From positions 1-64,000 of the forward strand of contig CAIIXF020000009.1 in assembly GCA_903813345.2 (NCBI GenBank): DNA of 64,000 nt, read 5' to 3'. The stretch comes from Owenia fusiformis. Lineage: Eukaryota > Annelida > Polychaeta > Sabellida > Oweniidae. The translations under genes were made by a program, and so were the position numbers. Below the pieces are notes generated by a model. The model searched no databases. It was not told the origin of the DNA and worked only from the letters and a program-made list of their open reading frames with translations. Of this stretch, positions 22,101-31,499 are shown in pieces (within the stretch, counting starts at the first letter, position 1; each line of letters starts with the position of its first letter).

Positions 22101-24156
22101 GGGAGATAACAATCAATTTAGGAGGCTGTTTTCAAATAATTAATGAACTAACAATTAACTTTAGTAAGTATGACTTGTGCCCATGTTCCCTCTGGTTAAA
22201 TGGAGACAGCATTCAATTTTCGAGTTTTTTTTCAAATTAATGAACTAATAATCAATTTTAGTAAGTATGAATTGAGAATATGAAACAGTGATCTGATATA
22301 TAGAATATTAAGGAAAAACTATCGTTTAGTTAAGATTTCCACTAATTAATTATGATTTGTTACTGTTAATAACATGGAAACGTAAGGTAGATTATGTTTG
22401 GTTCTTTAACAGGACGAAAATATGTAAGCACAACCAAACAAAAATAGCTAACATGGATATAAGAAAGAAATATATGTTTGAAATACTATTTCTCAATTGC
22501 CATATGATAATGAAACACTTAATCATGGTATGCTATATTTAAAGTTTCCTTTCCTTTTTCTTTAAAATGTTGGACAAACACAATAGAAAACTCCTCTTTT
22601 CAGATATTTCCTCATTATTGGACACAATTCAGATGTTCGATATCAAGGTGTACTCTGATGGAGAAGAAGATGACATTGATAATTGCGTCATAGGAGCAAG
22701 TGTACAACATTCCATTCCTGTTCTTTATGGGTGTGGAGATTCTGTGTTTGGGGATCGTGTGGCTATCGTTTTAGAAAGCATTCCTCAACCAGATTGGAAA
22801 ATTTGTAACGTTGAGATTTACACATCACACGGTAATGTTGAATTATTGGGTTTTTATCGATAGGTATAAAACATTCCATAATTTGAAATAACTTATAGCA
22901 CAAAAATCAAATCACGATGACTAATACATATTACCATTTTGTCACAACCATTTAATTGTTTGTGTAGTTCTTTTTCCCTTATAAGTTAAATTTGAAAATA
23001 TCAATGGTATACTAGTCATTACTAGTTAAATGTTGACTGAAGAAAAGAGATTCTTAGTTTAAAACGGATTAATAACACATTAACATTTTAACTTGCAGTA
23101 CCAAATAACCTAACAGCATGTTCCAACAGAAATATTCATTCAACAACTGATGACATTGTCACAACGAATGCTGGAACAATCACAACTGATGACATTGTCA
23201 CAACGAATACTGGACCCATCACAACTGATGACATTGTCACAACGAATGCTGGACCCATCACAACTGATGACATTGTCACAACGAATGCTGGACCCATCAC
23301 AACTGATGACATTGTCAAAACGAATACTGGAACTATCACAACTGATGACATTGTCACAACGAATGCTGGACCCATCACAACTGATGACATTGTCAAAACG
23401 AATACTGGAACTATCACAACTGATGACATTGTTACAACGAATACTGGAACTATCACAACTGATGACATTGTTACAACGAATACTGGACCCATCACAACTG
23501 ATGACATTGTCACAACGAATGCTGGACCCATCACAACTGATGACATTGTCACAACGAATGCTGGACCCATCACAACTGATGACATTGTCAAAACGAATAC
23601 TGGAACTATCACAACTGATGACATTGTCACAACGAATGCTGGACCCATCACAACTGATGACATTGTCAAAACGAATACTGGAACTATCACAACTGATGAC
23701 ATTGTTACAACGAATACTGGAACTATCACAACTGATGACATTGTTACAACGAATACTGAATCCACCATAACTGATGATATTGTCACAACGAGCACTAGAA
23801 CCACCAAAAGAACTGATGAAACCCCTCATGAGTCGTCACCAAAAAACACCATCGCCAAGACTACGCCTCTAATGATTGTATTTAAAGACGTAGCAGAGGA
23901 AGCTGAAAAGGCTGATGAATATGTATATATTAAGAGAATCGAGTATGAGCCAAGTGAAGCGAAATATGCTTCTGCTGTAGGAATCCCTGTATGTGTTCCG
24001 CCAATTATCTTTATTTCGATTGTCATTATTCTAGACCTTCCAAAGATTATAATGGATATCAAACAGGCTTACAATTTAGTTGTATATGGCACAAATAAGA
24101 AACCAAAGGTTATTTCGAAAGCACCAATATTAAAGGAGACTGAACCTAAATATTGA
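16100..24156 (+). CDS. Mosaic membrane lectin, eight exons, 905 aa
   Basis: Exons by splice signals: 16100-16196, 17623-17817, 18132-18218, 19020-19583, 20324-20644, 21223-21390, 22604-22831, 23099-24156. All seven introns are GT/AG and phase 1, and the join totals 2718 bp with one open frame. Order of parts: signal peptide; sushi (33-98); short Cys-containing linker (98-127); LamG/concanavalin-like domain (127-315); SUEL/Gal-lectin domain (315-422); galactose-binding-like F5/8 or F-lectin-type domain (422-554); 16-17 copies of a 13-residue Thr-rich repeat (about 568-780), likely O-glycosylated; an ordinary linker; membrane segment (about 845-868); 37-residue lysine-rich tail. The likely role is carbohydrate binding at the cell surface, held off the membrane by a mucin-like stalk. 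Phase-1 introns are the classic exon-shuffling pattern. An ATTAAA near 24287 may be the polyadenylation signal. I do not recognise a named orthologue. Confidence 0.85.
17623..17817 (+). CDS. Lectin exon 2: sushi/CCP domain
   Basis: The acceptor ATTATTACAG is followed by a 65-residue module with four cysteines (YCQ, YKCL, KKCV, LKC) and a late Trp (GEWVGDDLKC), the pattern of one complement-control (sushi) repeat. It is a symmetric phase 1-1 exon. The donor is ACAG|GTATGG. Confidence 0.85.
18132..18218 (+). CDS. Lectin exon 3: short linker exon
   Basis: An 87-bp phase 1-1 exon between TTTATCCCTAG and CAAG|GTAAAA. It encodes GCCDFEMTPTTIIVYNPNI and on to DDIPQG. No domain is recognised. It is included because of clean splice signals and a phase match to both neighbours. 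Confidence 0.65.
19020..19583 (+). CDS. Lectin exon 4: LamG/concanavalin-like domain
   Basis: The acceptor is TTGCTGTTTAG. The 188 residues hold alternating beta-strand-like segments: FCLETWIDV, TTVIKVSNTFGMIIS, ILQITMTRDEEMVGYFLNGV, EFLVFAGGNVTIYSVHL and a closing NAGCFETE. This is the usual layout of LamG/pentraxin-type jelly-roll modules (a strand with a buried Trp, then the YFLNGVQI and YSVHL edges). Several NxT/S glycosylation sites are present. The donor is AATG|GTAATG. Confidence 0.75.
19636..20243. mobile_element. Inverted-repeat element inside lectin intron 4
   Basis: Left GGTGGGCCAAAAAACGCC with TTTTTTCAA next to it, and right TTGAAAAAAGGTGTTTTTTA followed by GCCCACCCTG, are near-perfect inverted repeats about 610 bp apart. 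The CAGGGTGGGC type of end resembles mariner-derived MITEs. The interior is noncoding. Confidence 0.7.
20324..20644 (+). CDS. Lectin exon 5: SUEL/Gal-lectin domain
   Basis: A 107-residue module with the cysteine spacing of the rhamnose/galactose-binding SUEL family: RLSCQGDDVLIV, an NYMC, a LCN, GKC and NKCTV, then PDDC and a closing IKYHC. Members of this family bind L-rhamnose or D-galactose outside cells. The exon is phase 1-1. The donor is ATAA|GTGAGT. Confidence 0.85.
21223..21390 (+). CDS. Lectin exon 6: first half of F5/8- or F-lectin-like domain
   Basis: Reads GKQNMYPRNITTSQSV then SGTREIAFDLGGCFQINELI, matching the opening and the 'DLG, V/I-xx-I' core of galactose-binding-like folds. 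It ends at CTTTA|GTAAGTATG. The last 99 bp plus the donor are then repeated about eight more times downstream. The first donor gives the phase-1 end needed by exon 7. Confidence 0.75.
21292..22270 (+). repeat. Tandem copies of the exon 6 end with its splice donor
   Basis: Units of 102-115 bp (starts near 21292, 21407, 21521, 21632, 21743, 21854, 21964, 22074 and 22176) each carry the sequence for SPYDTCA, GTREIAFNLGGCFQINEL and NFS, then GTAAGTATGACTT. Units from 21407 to about 21890 stay open in one frame, so read-through would give a 37-residue repeat. Later units have one-base or larger deletions. Each of up to nine donors is nearly identical. Confidence 0.93.
22604..22831 (+). CDS. Lectin exon 7: second half of the galactose-binding-like domain
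   Basis: Acceptor CTCCTCTTTTCAG, phase 1-1, 76 residues. It reads IQMFDIKVYSDGEEDD and DNCVIGA, then LYGCGDSVFGDRVAIVLE and KICNVEIYT. In F-type lectins the equivalent part carries 'F.V.V', a C...C pair, 'G..V.I.L' and 'LC.VEV'. This supports one domain split over exons 6 and 7. Confidence 0.75.
23099..24156 (+). CDS. Lectin exon 8: mucin-like repeats, membrane segment, tail
   Basis: Acceptor TTTTAACTTGCAG. It encodes VPNNLTACSNRNIHS, then the 13-residue repeats TTDDIVTTNAGPI and variants, then a charged linker with AEEAEKADEYVYIKR, a hydrophobic span (VGIPVCVPPIIFISIVIIL, about residues 845-868), and a tail rich in Lys/Pro ending EPKY. Stop at 24154-24156. Confidence 0.85.
23139..23775 (+). 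repeat. 39-bp coding minisatellite in the lectin stalk
   Basis: Sixteen in-frame 39-bp copies plus one diverged copy. Each encodes TTDDIV(T/K)TN(A/T)G(P/T)I. Copies 3-9 and 10-16 have the same order of variants (two GCT units, then AAA, GCT, AAA, GTT, GTT types), so a block of seven units (273 bp) was duplicated recently. Length is likely to vary between alleles. Confidence 0.97.
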
Positions 24157-25020
24157 AATGAAAATAGCAAAACATAAGGCTTATTGATAGATATTTTGGT
24201 CATACGATATCTGTTACTTTTCATATCGATGTAATTGTTGTACACCTGTTTTTGTAGAAGATACATGTACATACAATCATTTCCATTAAAATACTGTGCT
24301 GTACAAAAAGCTTTACTTGACAAACGAATGTTTAATTCAATTAGAAAATGTCAAAACAAATGAGCACCTTGAGGTTCAACTGTCCAACACCCGGCAAAAA
24401 GCTAAAAGGAAATTCATAAGTATACGTGAGAACCTTTTGGCTACACTCCCCTCAGTCCATAAGTTTGGCAACCTTAGCTCCCTCATTGAACTACGTGTTA
24501 AGGCCTCTTTATGCTTGAATTTTCATTTACATAACCTGTGAAGAAAATACTTATAATATTGATGGGAATGTAACTTGACTTCCGTTCCACCTGGTCGAAA
24601 AATTGATGATTAATCTGATGACATTTTGAAAATCGACATTCCCATGTAAACCAATGGGAAATGGTAGATTTGCCGCGAGTCATATGACAGAATATTTACT
24701 CATCCGAGTTCTTGCAAAAATTGATTTGTTTCTTCAGGTTTAAAAAGGTATTGGTCTGCAAATACCAATGTCAAAATTACACAGGAGGCGCAAAATGATT
24801 CTCAAAAATGACTTAAAAGCTCTGTTACTTTAGTATTAATGAAGTAAACTGAACACTTAGCGTACAATAAAGTTAGACAATTCAATTTTCTATATAAAAA
24901 TATTTTTTGATAAATCTTTTACTGGATACTAGATATATCCTAAATTAGATTTGCCCCGAACCCACCATTTCCCATTGATTTACATTGGAATGACAATTTT
25001 TAAAAGTTCATCAAATTTAT

Positions 25021-26980
25021 TTATTTTTTTTCTTTTAAAATAGTCTTTATTCAGCTTTTGGTTATTTTACATAACATAAACAATGACATAAAATAGATAA
25101 TTCATACAATTTTCATTTTAACAGTTTTGATACAAAATTCCACTTTGAACAATAAAATACATTTTTTCTGTAATTAATTTCATATTTTATCAATGAAATC
25201 ATGCTTTCAAATGTTCTTTGTTTTTTACTATTCAATTCTAAAATATATGATTTATAAATACTGTTTGTAACAATGCTGATAAAATAATTTAAAAAGTGTG
25301 TATGTGAGTCATGGCCATTATAACCAATTATAATTTTTCTGTAAGAAATATTAAGGCCACATGTTTTATGTATCAGTGCCCATATATCTTTTGCTAAGGA
25401 ACATTCAAAAATAATATGTTTCAAGTCACATAAATTATTGCAAATACTACAATGATAATTATCTGTTATCCCATAGAGAAATAAGTCAGTTAATCCAGGA
25501 AGAATATTGTTAATTATTTTAAAATTAAAATTGGCAATTTTTTTGTCTTTAACTTTTATTATCTTGCTAGTAAAAAAATTTGGCCAATTTATTTCATCTA
25601 TTTTACCTTCATTTGTTATACAAAAATCTCTTTCCCATTTCTTGTAGGTAAACCATTTTTCAGATTTTTTATTTTTCAGTATTGTATAAAAGAAATTGGA
25701 TTTTTTACCTCTAAAGTCTAATTGGATGTTTTTTACTTTAAAGTTGGGTTTTCTTGGTATATTTGTGAATTTTACTTGTTCTATATTAATAAAGCCTTTT
25801 ATTGATTTCATTACAGTTAGGACTTGAAAATATTCAGAAATCCAATTTTTTTTTAACTTTTCAAAAATATAGTTAACATTTAAAAATTCATTTTGAGTTA
25901 TGAGATCTTTGACATAGATAATATCACTATCTATCCAAGATTTGAAGAAAAGTGGTTTGCCTTTCAATTGAAATAATCTGTTATTCCATATGGTTTGTTG
26001 GATTATTTCATGGTGTTTTAATTTATTGATTATATCATGGTCTTTACAACTATTATATGCTTTTAGAACTTGTTTATAGAACACAGGCAGTTTATCAAGA
26101 TGCTCATTAGAGAAAACATTCATTTTTAATAAAATGTCCATATTCGGAGCCAGTTTGTTAAAATATCCCATAAAAAGCTGTATATTAAATTGTTAATTCG
26201 TTTAATAATTTCTTCTTTAAATGATAAAATAGATGCTGAATATACAAGTTTTGATATGGCTAAAGACTTTACAATAGTGATTTTTCCAAATAAAGTAAGG
26301 TAGCGTTTTTTCCAAGAATCTAATGTTTTTTCAAGGTCATTTATTTTCTCATTCCAGTTTAAATCATAGCATTTATTTTCATTGTGACCTATGTATATGC
26401 CTAAATATCTTACAGGTTCATCTGTAAAATTAATATTTTCAAATTTACTTTCAAAAGCACGATTGGTTCCAAGCCATATTCCTTCTGTTTTATTTAAATT
26501 GAGTTGTAGGCCTGAGTATTTTGAAAACTGTTTAATGGTTTTTAATGCTTCACTTATGGGTGCTTTGTCTTTCATAAATAATGATGTATAATCTGCTGAT
26601 TGTGATATTTTATATTCTCTGTTATCAATTTCAATTCCTTTGATTTTTTCATTTTGAATCAGTTTTAAAGACATAACTTCGCAGCATAATATGAATGCGA
26701 TTGCAGAAACGGGGCAGCCCTGCCGACATGAGCGTTCCATAGGAATATTATGAGATAGCCATCCATTTTGTTTAATATTAATAAATGGATTTGTATATAA
26801 TAATTTGAGCCATTTTATGATGTTATCATTAAAATTAAATTTTTTTAAAGTTTCAAACATAAAGTTCCATTCAATAGAATCAAACGCTTTTTGAAAATCT
26901 AAAAATAGAATTGTTCCTTGTTCCGTGTTATTGTTGTTAAAATAATCAACAATATCTATTACCAAGCGACAACTATTACT
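25021..26980 (-). mobile_element. 5'-truncated Tx1/L1-like LINE with 16-bp target duplication
   Basis: The direct repeat AGTTCATCAAATTTAT lies at 25005-25020 and 26981-26996, flanking the insert. On the minus strand the 3' end has AATAAA and an A-rich tail (toward 25021), as expected for target-primed reverse transcription. The 5' end is cut off inside the reverse transcriptase, so about 2 kb of a much longer element remains. Confidence 0.92.
25113..26965 (-). pseudogene. LINE reverse transcriptase C-terminal half, broken
   Basis: Upstream frame (26965-26126): motif FLDFQKAFDSIEW (RT block with the first Asp), RQGCPVSAIAF, and a ruined catalytic box reading SADYTSLF where YADDT is expected. 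Downstream frame (26171-25113): RT thumb/connection region and a terminal zinc knuckle with CSICNNLCDLKHIIFEC. The two frames overlap by about 45 bp, so there is a frameshift near 26150. The altered catalytic box and the frameshift mean it is dead. It resembles the L1/Tx1 group in the FDSIEW and GIEI style. Confidence 0.9.
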
Positions 26981-27190
26981 AGTTCATCAAATTTATCATC
27001 AATACCCGACCTATTGTAATTGAGGAAAAAATTGGGGAAAATTGGAGGCATAGGGAATGAAGTCAAGTTACATTCCCATCAATATTATAAATATTTTCCT
27101 CACAGGTTATGTAAACAAAATTTCAAACATAAAGAGCTTTAAAACGTAGTTAAATGAGGGAGCTAAGGCTGCCAAACTTATGGAGGGGAG

Positions 27191-29559
27191 ATTGGTTAAT
27201 TATTGCAACGCATTTGTATTGATTATAAGAGTTATGGGATTGAATAGATTTACCTTGTACGTCATTATAACACATACGTCATCTTTCAATTAATAAAAAG
27301 TTAATCTAAATTGAACAGTTAGTATCATGTCGAAGAGTTGTATACGCTGCCAAGGAGTTGTATACGCTATCCAGGAGTTGTATATCGTTCTCAAGAGTTG
27401 TATACGATGAGTGTTGGTTTTATATTGCAGTTATACAATTCTATTACACAATCATATAAAGTGCTTAGGATGGGATAACATATCGCATATACGTTTCCTA
27501 TAATGCTTAATAAATCATTGTAAATATCATTATGTAGTTTTATATATGTATTTCTTTCCTTAGGATCCACAACCACGTTCACCTGTATATACGGTATTTG
27601 ATTTTAATTAGAACTGCTACAGCACATCATGATAAGAATATATGCCGAATTGGCGGAATTATTACTACTGACACAAAGATATTAATAAACATTACAAGTA
27701 TCTGCAAGGATTCAATCATATTGTGAATGTTATTTGTGGAGCAAGCGTTGGGTTATAAATGTGATATAATGAAATATATTTTGCTGCTAATTTTAAATAT
27801 TTCTTTTATAAAATCCTGAAAATTCATGACAATCCAGTCAAAGAAGAAAAATTGGAATCCAAGAAGGAGTTTCAGTAACGTAATGTAAATTTTCAAAGCG
27901 TCATTAAATTCCAGTTCAAAGTATAAAATATCTAAATCTGCAACAGATTATCCTTTAATGGGTATTTCATGTATTTTATACACCTTCTTGTATTTTCCCA
28001 AGAATGGTTTCTCGAAACGTTCACGTTAGCTATGGAATTATCCAATTTCTACTTTTTAAACACGTCTTTCAATTCGGCTTACAATCACTGCTGCTTTCGA
28101 AGTAAGACATCATAAATCTAACAATTATACCCTTGTTTCATTGATTCACCAAAAGAAGCCAAGATTCATTAGAAAGTTTATTAATATATTTTTACCAGTC
28201 AAGAAGCACTTTCCATTTAAAGGGATGTATGAAAAACACAAAAGGAGAGCTTTTTTAATCAGAATACCAGGTCGATCAAAAGGTTCTGAGAAAATAGCTC
28301 TCAAACTAATAGTAGTTCTGTTACACTTTTATTCAAACTTTCACAAGAAGTGTTAAATACAGTCTCATTTTAGAATGCTAAATTTCTCAACATTGATTAA
28401 AATATTGTAACTATGGTTACACGTGTTTTGGTTAGGCGGGACAAATTATTAAATATTTGGGCATAAAGTGTTCATAGTAATACAGCGTATGTGTAAATAC
28501 AAGCATTACTAGGTATGCCAATATAGCCAAAGGTGTTTATCTGATCATAAGGCTGGTCGAGGAGATAGTAGAGAGATTTCGCACATAAGTGAAAGTACAA
28601 CTTATACGTATACGAATACTTTAAAGGGTCATGTCGAACTATTATATTTACTAAAATCAATTTTAAATTGTACTTAATGGAACATAGCTATTCCCGTTAC
28701 AGAAAAGCTCCATCAACTAGAGACTGTGAATGCACTGTCATCTGCACGTTGAGATTATGCACATTATAATTAAATGCTTGCTTCCGTGTCCTTGTAGTTG
28801 TAGTGTATTATAAACACGATCCTTTAAAGTGAGTCATGATTCTTTAAAGTGAGTCATTACATAAACAAGTTGATTATTTCAATGTTTTCATGATCAGTAT
28901 AAGCTCAATGAACTTACAAAACGGTATATTTACGTGGATGATAACGTATACAGTTGGATCTCCGTATAAAGATTTGCCTACATGTATGTGGAACAATTGA
29001 CCGCAAGCATTTTTTTAATTAATTGGCTGAGTGGGAACAGTACCCAATCAAATACTTGAACCATCAATTTGAAACACCGATCAAACCAGTAGGTTCTAGC
29101 AATTCCTGGAAACGACCCGTTCAGTAGCTCAACAAATGACATACAGGGTGTTTCATAACGAGCATCTCCAAAAAGTCAATTTGAGAAGAGATGGGTCTAT
29201 AACATATGTACTATATATGAGCCTATTTTATTCTAGACAAAATCCGGTGTAACAGATATAAGTGTCCCCAGTGACCAGTGTCCACGGGACAGTTTTAAGT
29301 GTCCCCGTTGAAGTTTTGAATGTCCCCTTGGGGACGCTAAAAACCAGCATCATTCGAAAGCTAGTTTTTAGTGCCCCCCCCCCTTTGTTTATGTATCAAC
29401 TAATTAATGCGTCACATAGGTCACATATCATCACGTATATAAAATACTTCTAAATACTCCGGTCGTTCGAATAGTTCTGCAAGAAAGCTTCTCGAGAGAA
29501 GAGATTTTACTATTTTTTACATGAAAAATACAGATATAGAACCATCCTTCTTACCCCCC
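27191..29559. other. Intergenic; one short tandem repeat
   Basis: No gene recognised. 27331-27409 has four copies of a roughly 20-bp word (AGAGTTGTATACGCT and variants). 28818-28857 repeats TCCTTTAAAGTGAGTCAT twice. Near 29144 an ACAGGGTGTTTC end of mariner type appears without a visible partner. Confidence 0.55.
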
Positions 29560-30724
29560 TATCACACCAAACTAGTTCTTACCCGTTCTTGCCAGTCTTA
29601 CGAAAACGTCGTAAAACGGGCTCAATCTGGCTGTGGTCGGGAAATATGTCTGAAATAATTAGCTTCTTCGTTCTTAAACAGTCTTCAATACGTCCATCTC
29701 GTTCGCCGTTCGTTCAGGTCGCACCACGTCGGTGTGTAACGTATTAGAACGCGTTCCTTAGTCTAGAAGGTCAACATGACCTGATAGCAGAACGGCATGG
29801 TCGCCATCGAATTTTGAATCGATTCAAAATTCTAAAATCACATTCCCGTCTGAGAACGTTCCTAAAGTGGAATGTACTAAAAACCCTTCGACCCTTCGAC
29901 CCTACGACCTACGACTTACAGGGTGTCAAGAATTTTTGGAATATATTTTTATAAAAACCCTGTGACCTTCAATTTCTCAGTCCATATGAAGTTGCTGGAA
30001 ATATTACTATGTTTATAGAACTTCAGAATCGGTCCCTGGGGAGTGTAAGATATTTGTTGTATTCAAGCACATAATTTTGAATGTGAACGTTTCTTACTTC
30101 CTCAGTCACAGTCAGAGAGAATGTTCTGGCGAAAGGAGATTCTGGGATTCCAAATTCTTGAAGTTGGGAAACCGGAATGTGTTACCTTTTTTAATCCCCG
30201 AATCTCTCCGAAATTAGCTCATCTTGGTGACTGTAAATTGCAGAGCTGTATTCAATGGAGTCTTGTCATATTCAATCAGCCTCAATTTTAAAGTGTATAT
30301 TTTATTTTTAACGTGATTTCATCGGTTTTTGTCGACTGGTAAGAATCCGCTGGGCAAATGGCAAGATGGATGACTTTTGACCTGACCTTGACCGATGGCG
30401 GTGACGTCATCAATTTTATCTCGACGTTGATTGGTTAAATGATAATTGTTTGGGAAATTTGAATTCAGTTCTCGTAACCTCCCGTGACCTCCCGAATAGG
30501 TCACGTGACCTTGTGCCAGAAGTCCGACTTTTTTGTCAGTCGACCTGTTCAAAGTACATTTAGTAATAATTATCGCTTTTCAGAACAATTTAGGAAACAA
30601 TATTTACTATCTACGTCGATTACAAAGCATCTAAGGTACGTAAATTTATATGAACAACTGAGTCAATAGGGATAAATAGCCCAACGATAGTCGGCGGTCT
30701 TGAAAAATACTTGGATCTGGATGC

Positions 30725-31140
30725 CAGACCTGTTATTGATATCATTCCCGTTCGAAGAACGGATTAGATGTCCGTGCATCTTGCCAAATTTTAAACACCT
30801 CAAATTTTTCGCGCTCGTTACGCTCGCGTTTAAAATATCCATCAACGAGGGGGGGAGGGGTGGGTACGAAAAATTTCAAACGGAATGCGTGACATATACG
30901 TAATTCGCGTGAAAAGTCCGAACGAAATGCGTACGTTTTTTTTCCGGCGTTCGTATTTTTGCTGTGTAGACTGGACGATCATTTTTAGAAATTTTTCTAC
31001 AGAAATATTTTTGCTTGACATTACCAGGTAAAATGCGTATTTGCGTGACATTTCTGTCACGCAAAAATAACTGGCGTGACTTCAAATTCTTCAGCAAATG
31101 AGTGACAAATACGCAAATTGCGGGACAGTTGACAGGTCTG
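30725..31140. mobile_element. Possible small element with CAGACCTGT ends
   Basis: CAGACCTGTTA at 30725 and the inverse TGACAGGTCTG ending at 31140 bracket sequence with repeated GCGTGACAAATACGC-like words. It seems related to the element at 32982-34743 (CAGxxCTGTCAA ends, GCGGGAC subterminal words). I see no target duplication. Confidence 0.4.
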
Positions 31141-31194
31141 AATTGTTTCCATTGAAAGAGTACGTATAAAACATTTTCCGATTAATCTAGGTAG

Positions 31195-31499
31195 CAAGGA
31201 GGATTGGCTCCCAGGATCGAAACTCGATATTTTCCAACAATGAAAACGTCGAAATGTCGTTATTTTCTGAAATTAAAACCGACTATAAATTCAAAATAAA
31301 CAGTTCAAAAGATTCGAACCAATATCTCGATCGTTTCTTGTGAGTTTTGGAATTTTTCGTTTGGAAATAAGACCAAAATTCACGATTTAAATGTTGAAGT
31401 GAACAAAATGGCGGCTGTTTGAATTCGAATTTTGTATTACGACATACCCATATATGGGACAGAATATCGGTGGTGCACTCTGGGAGCCAATCCTCCTTG
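31195..31499. mobile_element. 305-bp MITE with 20-bp perfect ends and 9-bp target duplication
   Basis: CAAGGAGGATTGGCTCCCAG (31195-31214) is perfectly inverted at 31480-31499. The 9-bp TCTAGGTAG occurs immediately outside at 31186-31194 and 31500-31508. A 9-bp duplication fits Mutator-like elements. It is non-autonomous, and its clean ends suggest recent insertion. A diverged relative lies at about 13060-13340 in the other orientation. Confidence 0.93.

Larger units (their letters stand above)
24446..27190. mobile_element. Fold-back element with long inverted arms, split by a LINE
   Basis: 24446-24583 and 27057-27190 are imperfect inverted copies, starting CTCCCCTC and sharing CATAAGTTTGGCA, TACATAACCTGTGA and TATTGATGGGAATGTAACTT. 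A second inner pair (about 24614-24672 and 24943-25010, sharing CATTTCCCATTG) gives a nested hairpin. There is no coding sequence of its own. The LINE at 25021-26980 inserted later. Confidence 0.8.

Noticed and set aside
23136-23829. Three long overlapping open frames of about 205-230 codons on both strands across the 39-bp array
   Set aside because: A 39-bp period keeps every frame open. Only the frame continuous with exon 8 of the lectin gene fits splicing and the membrane segment.
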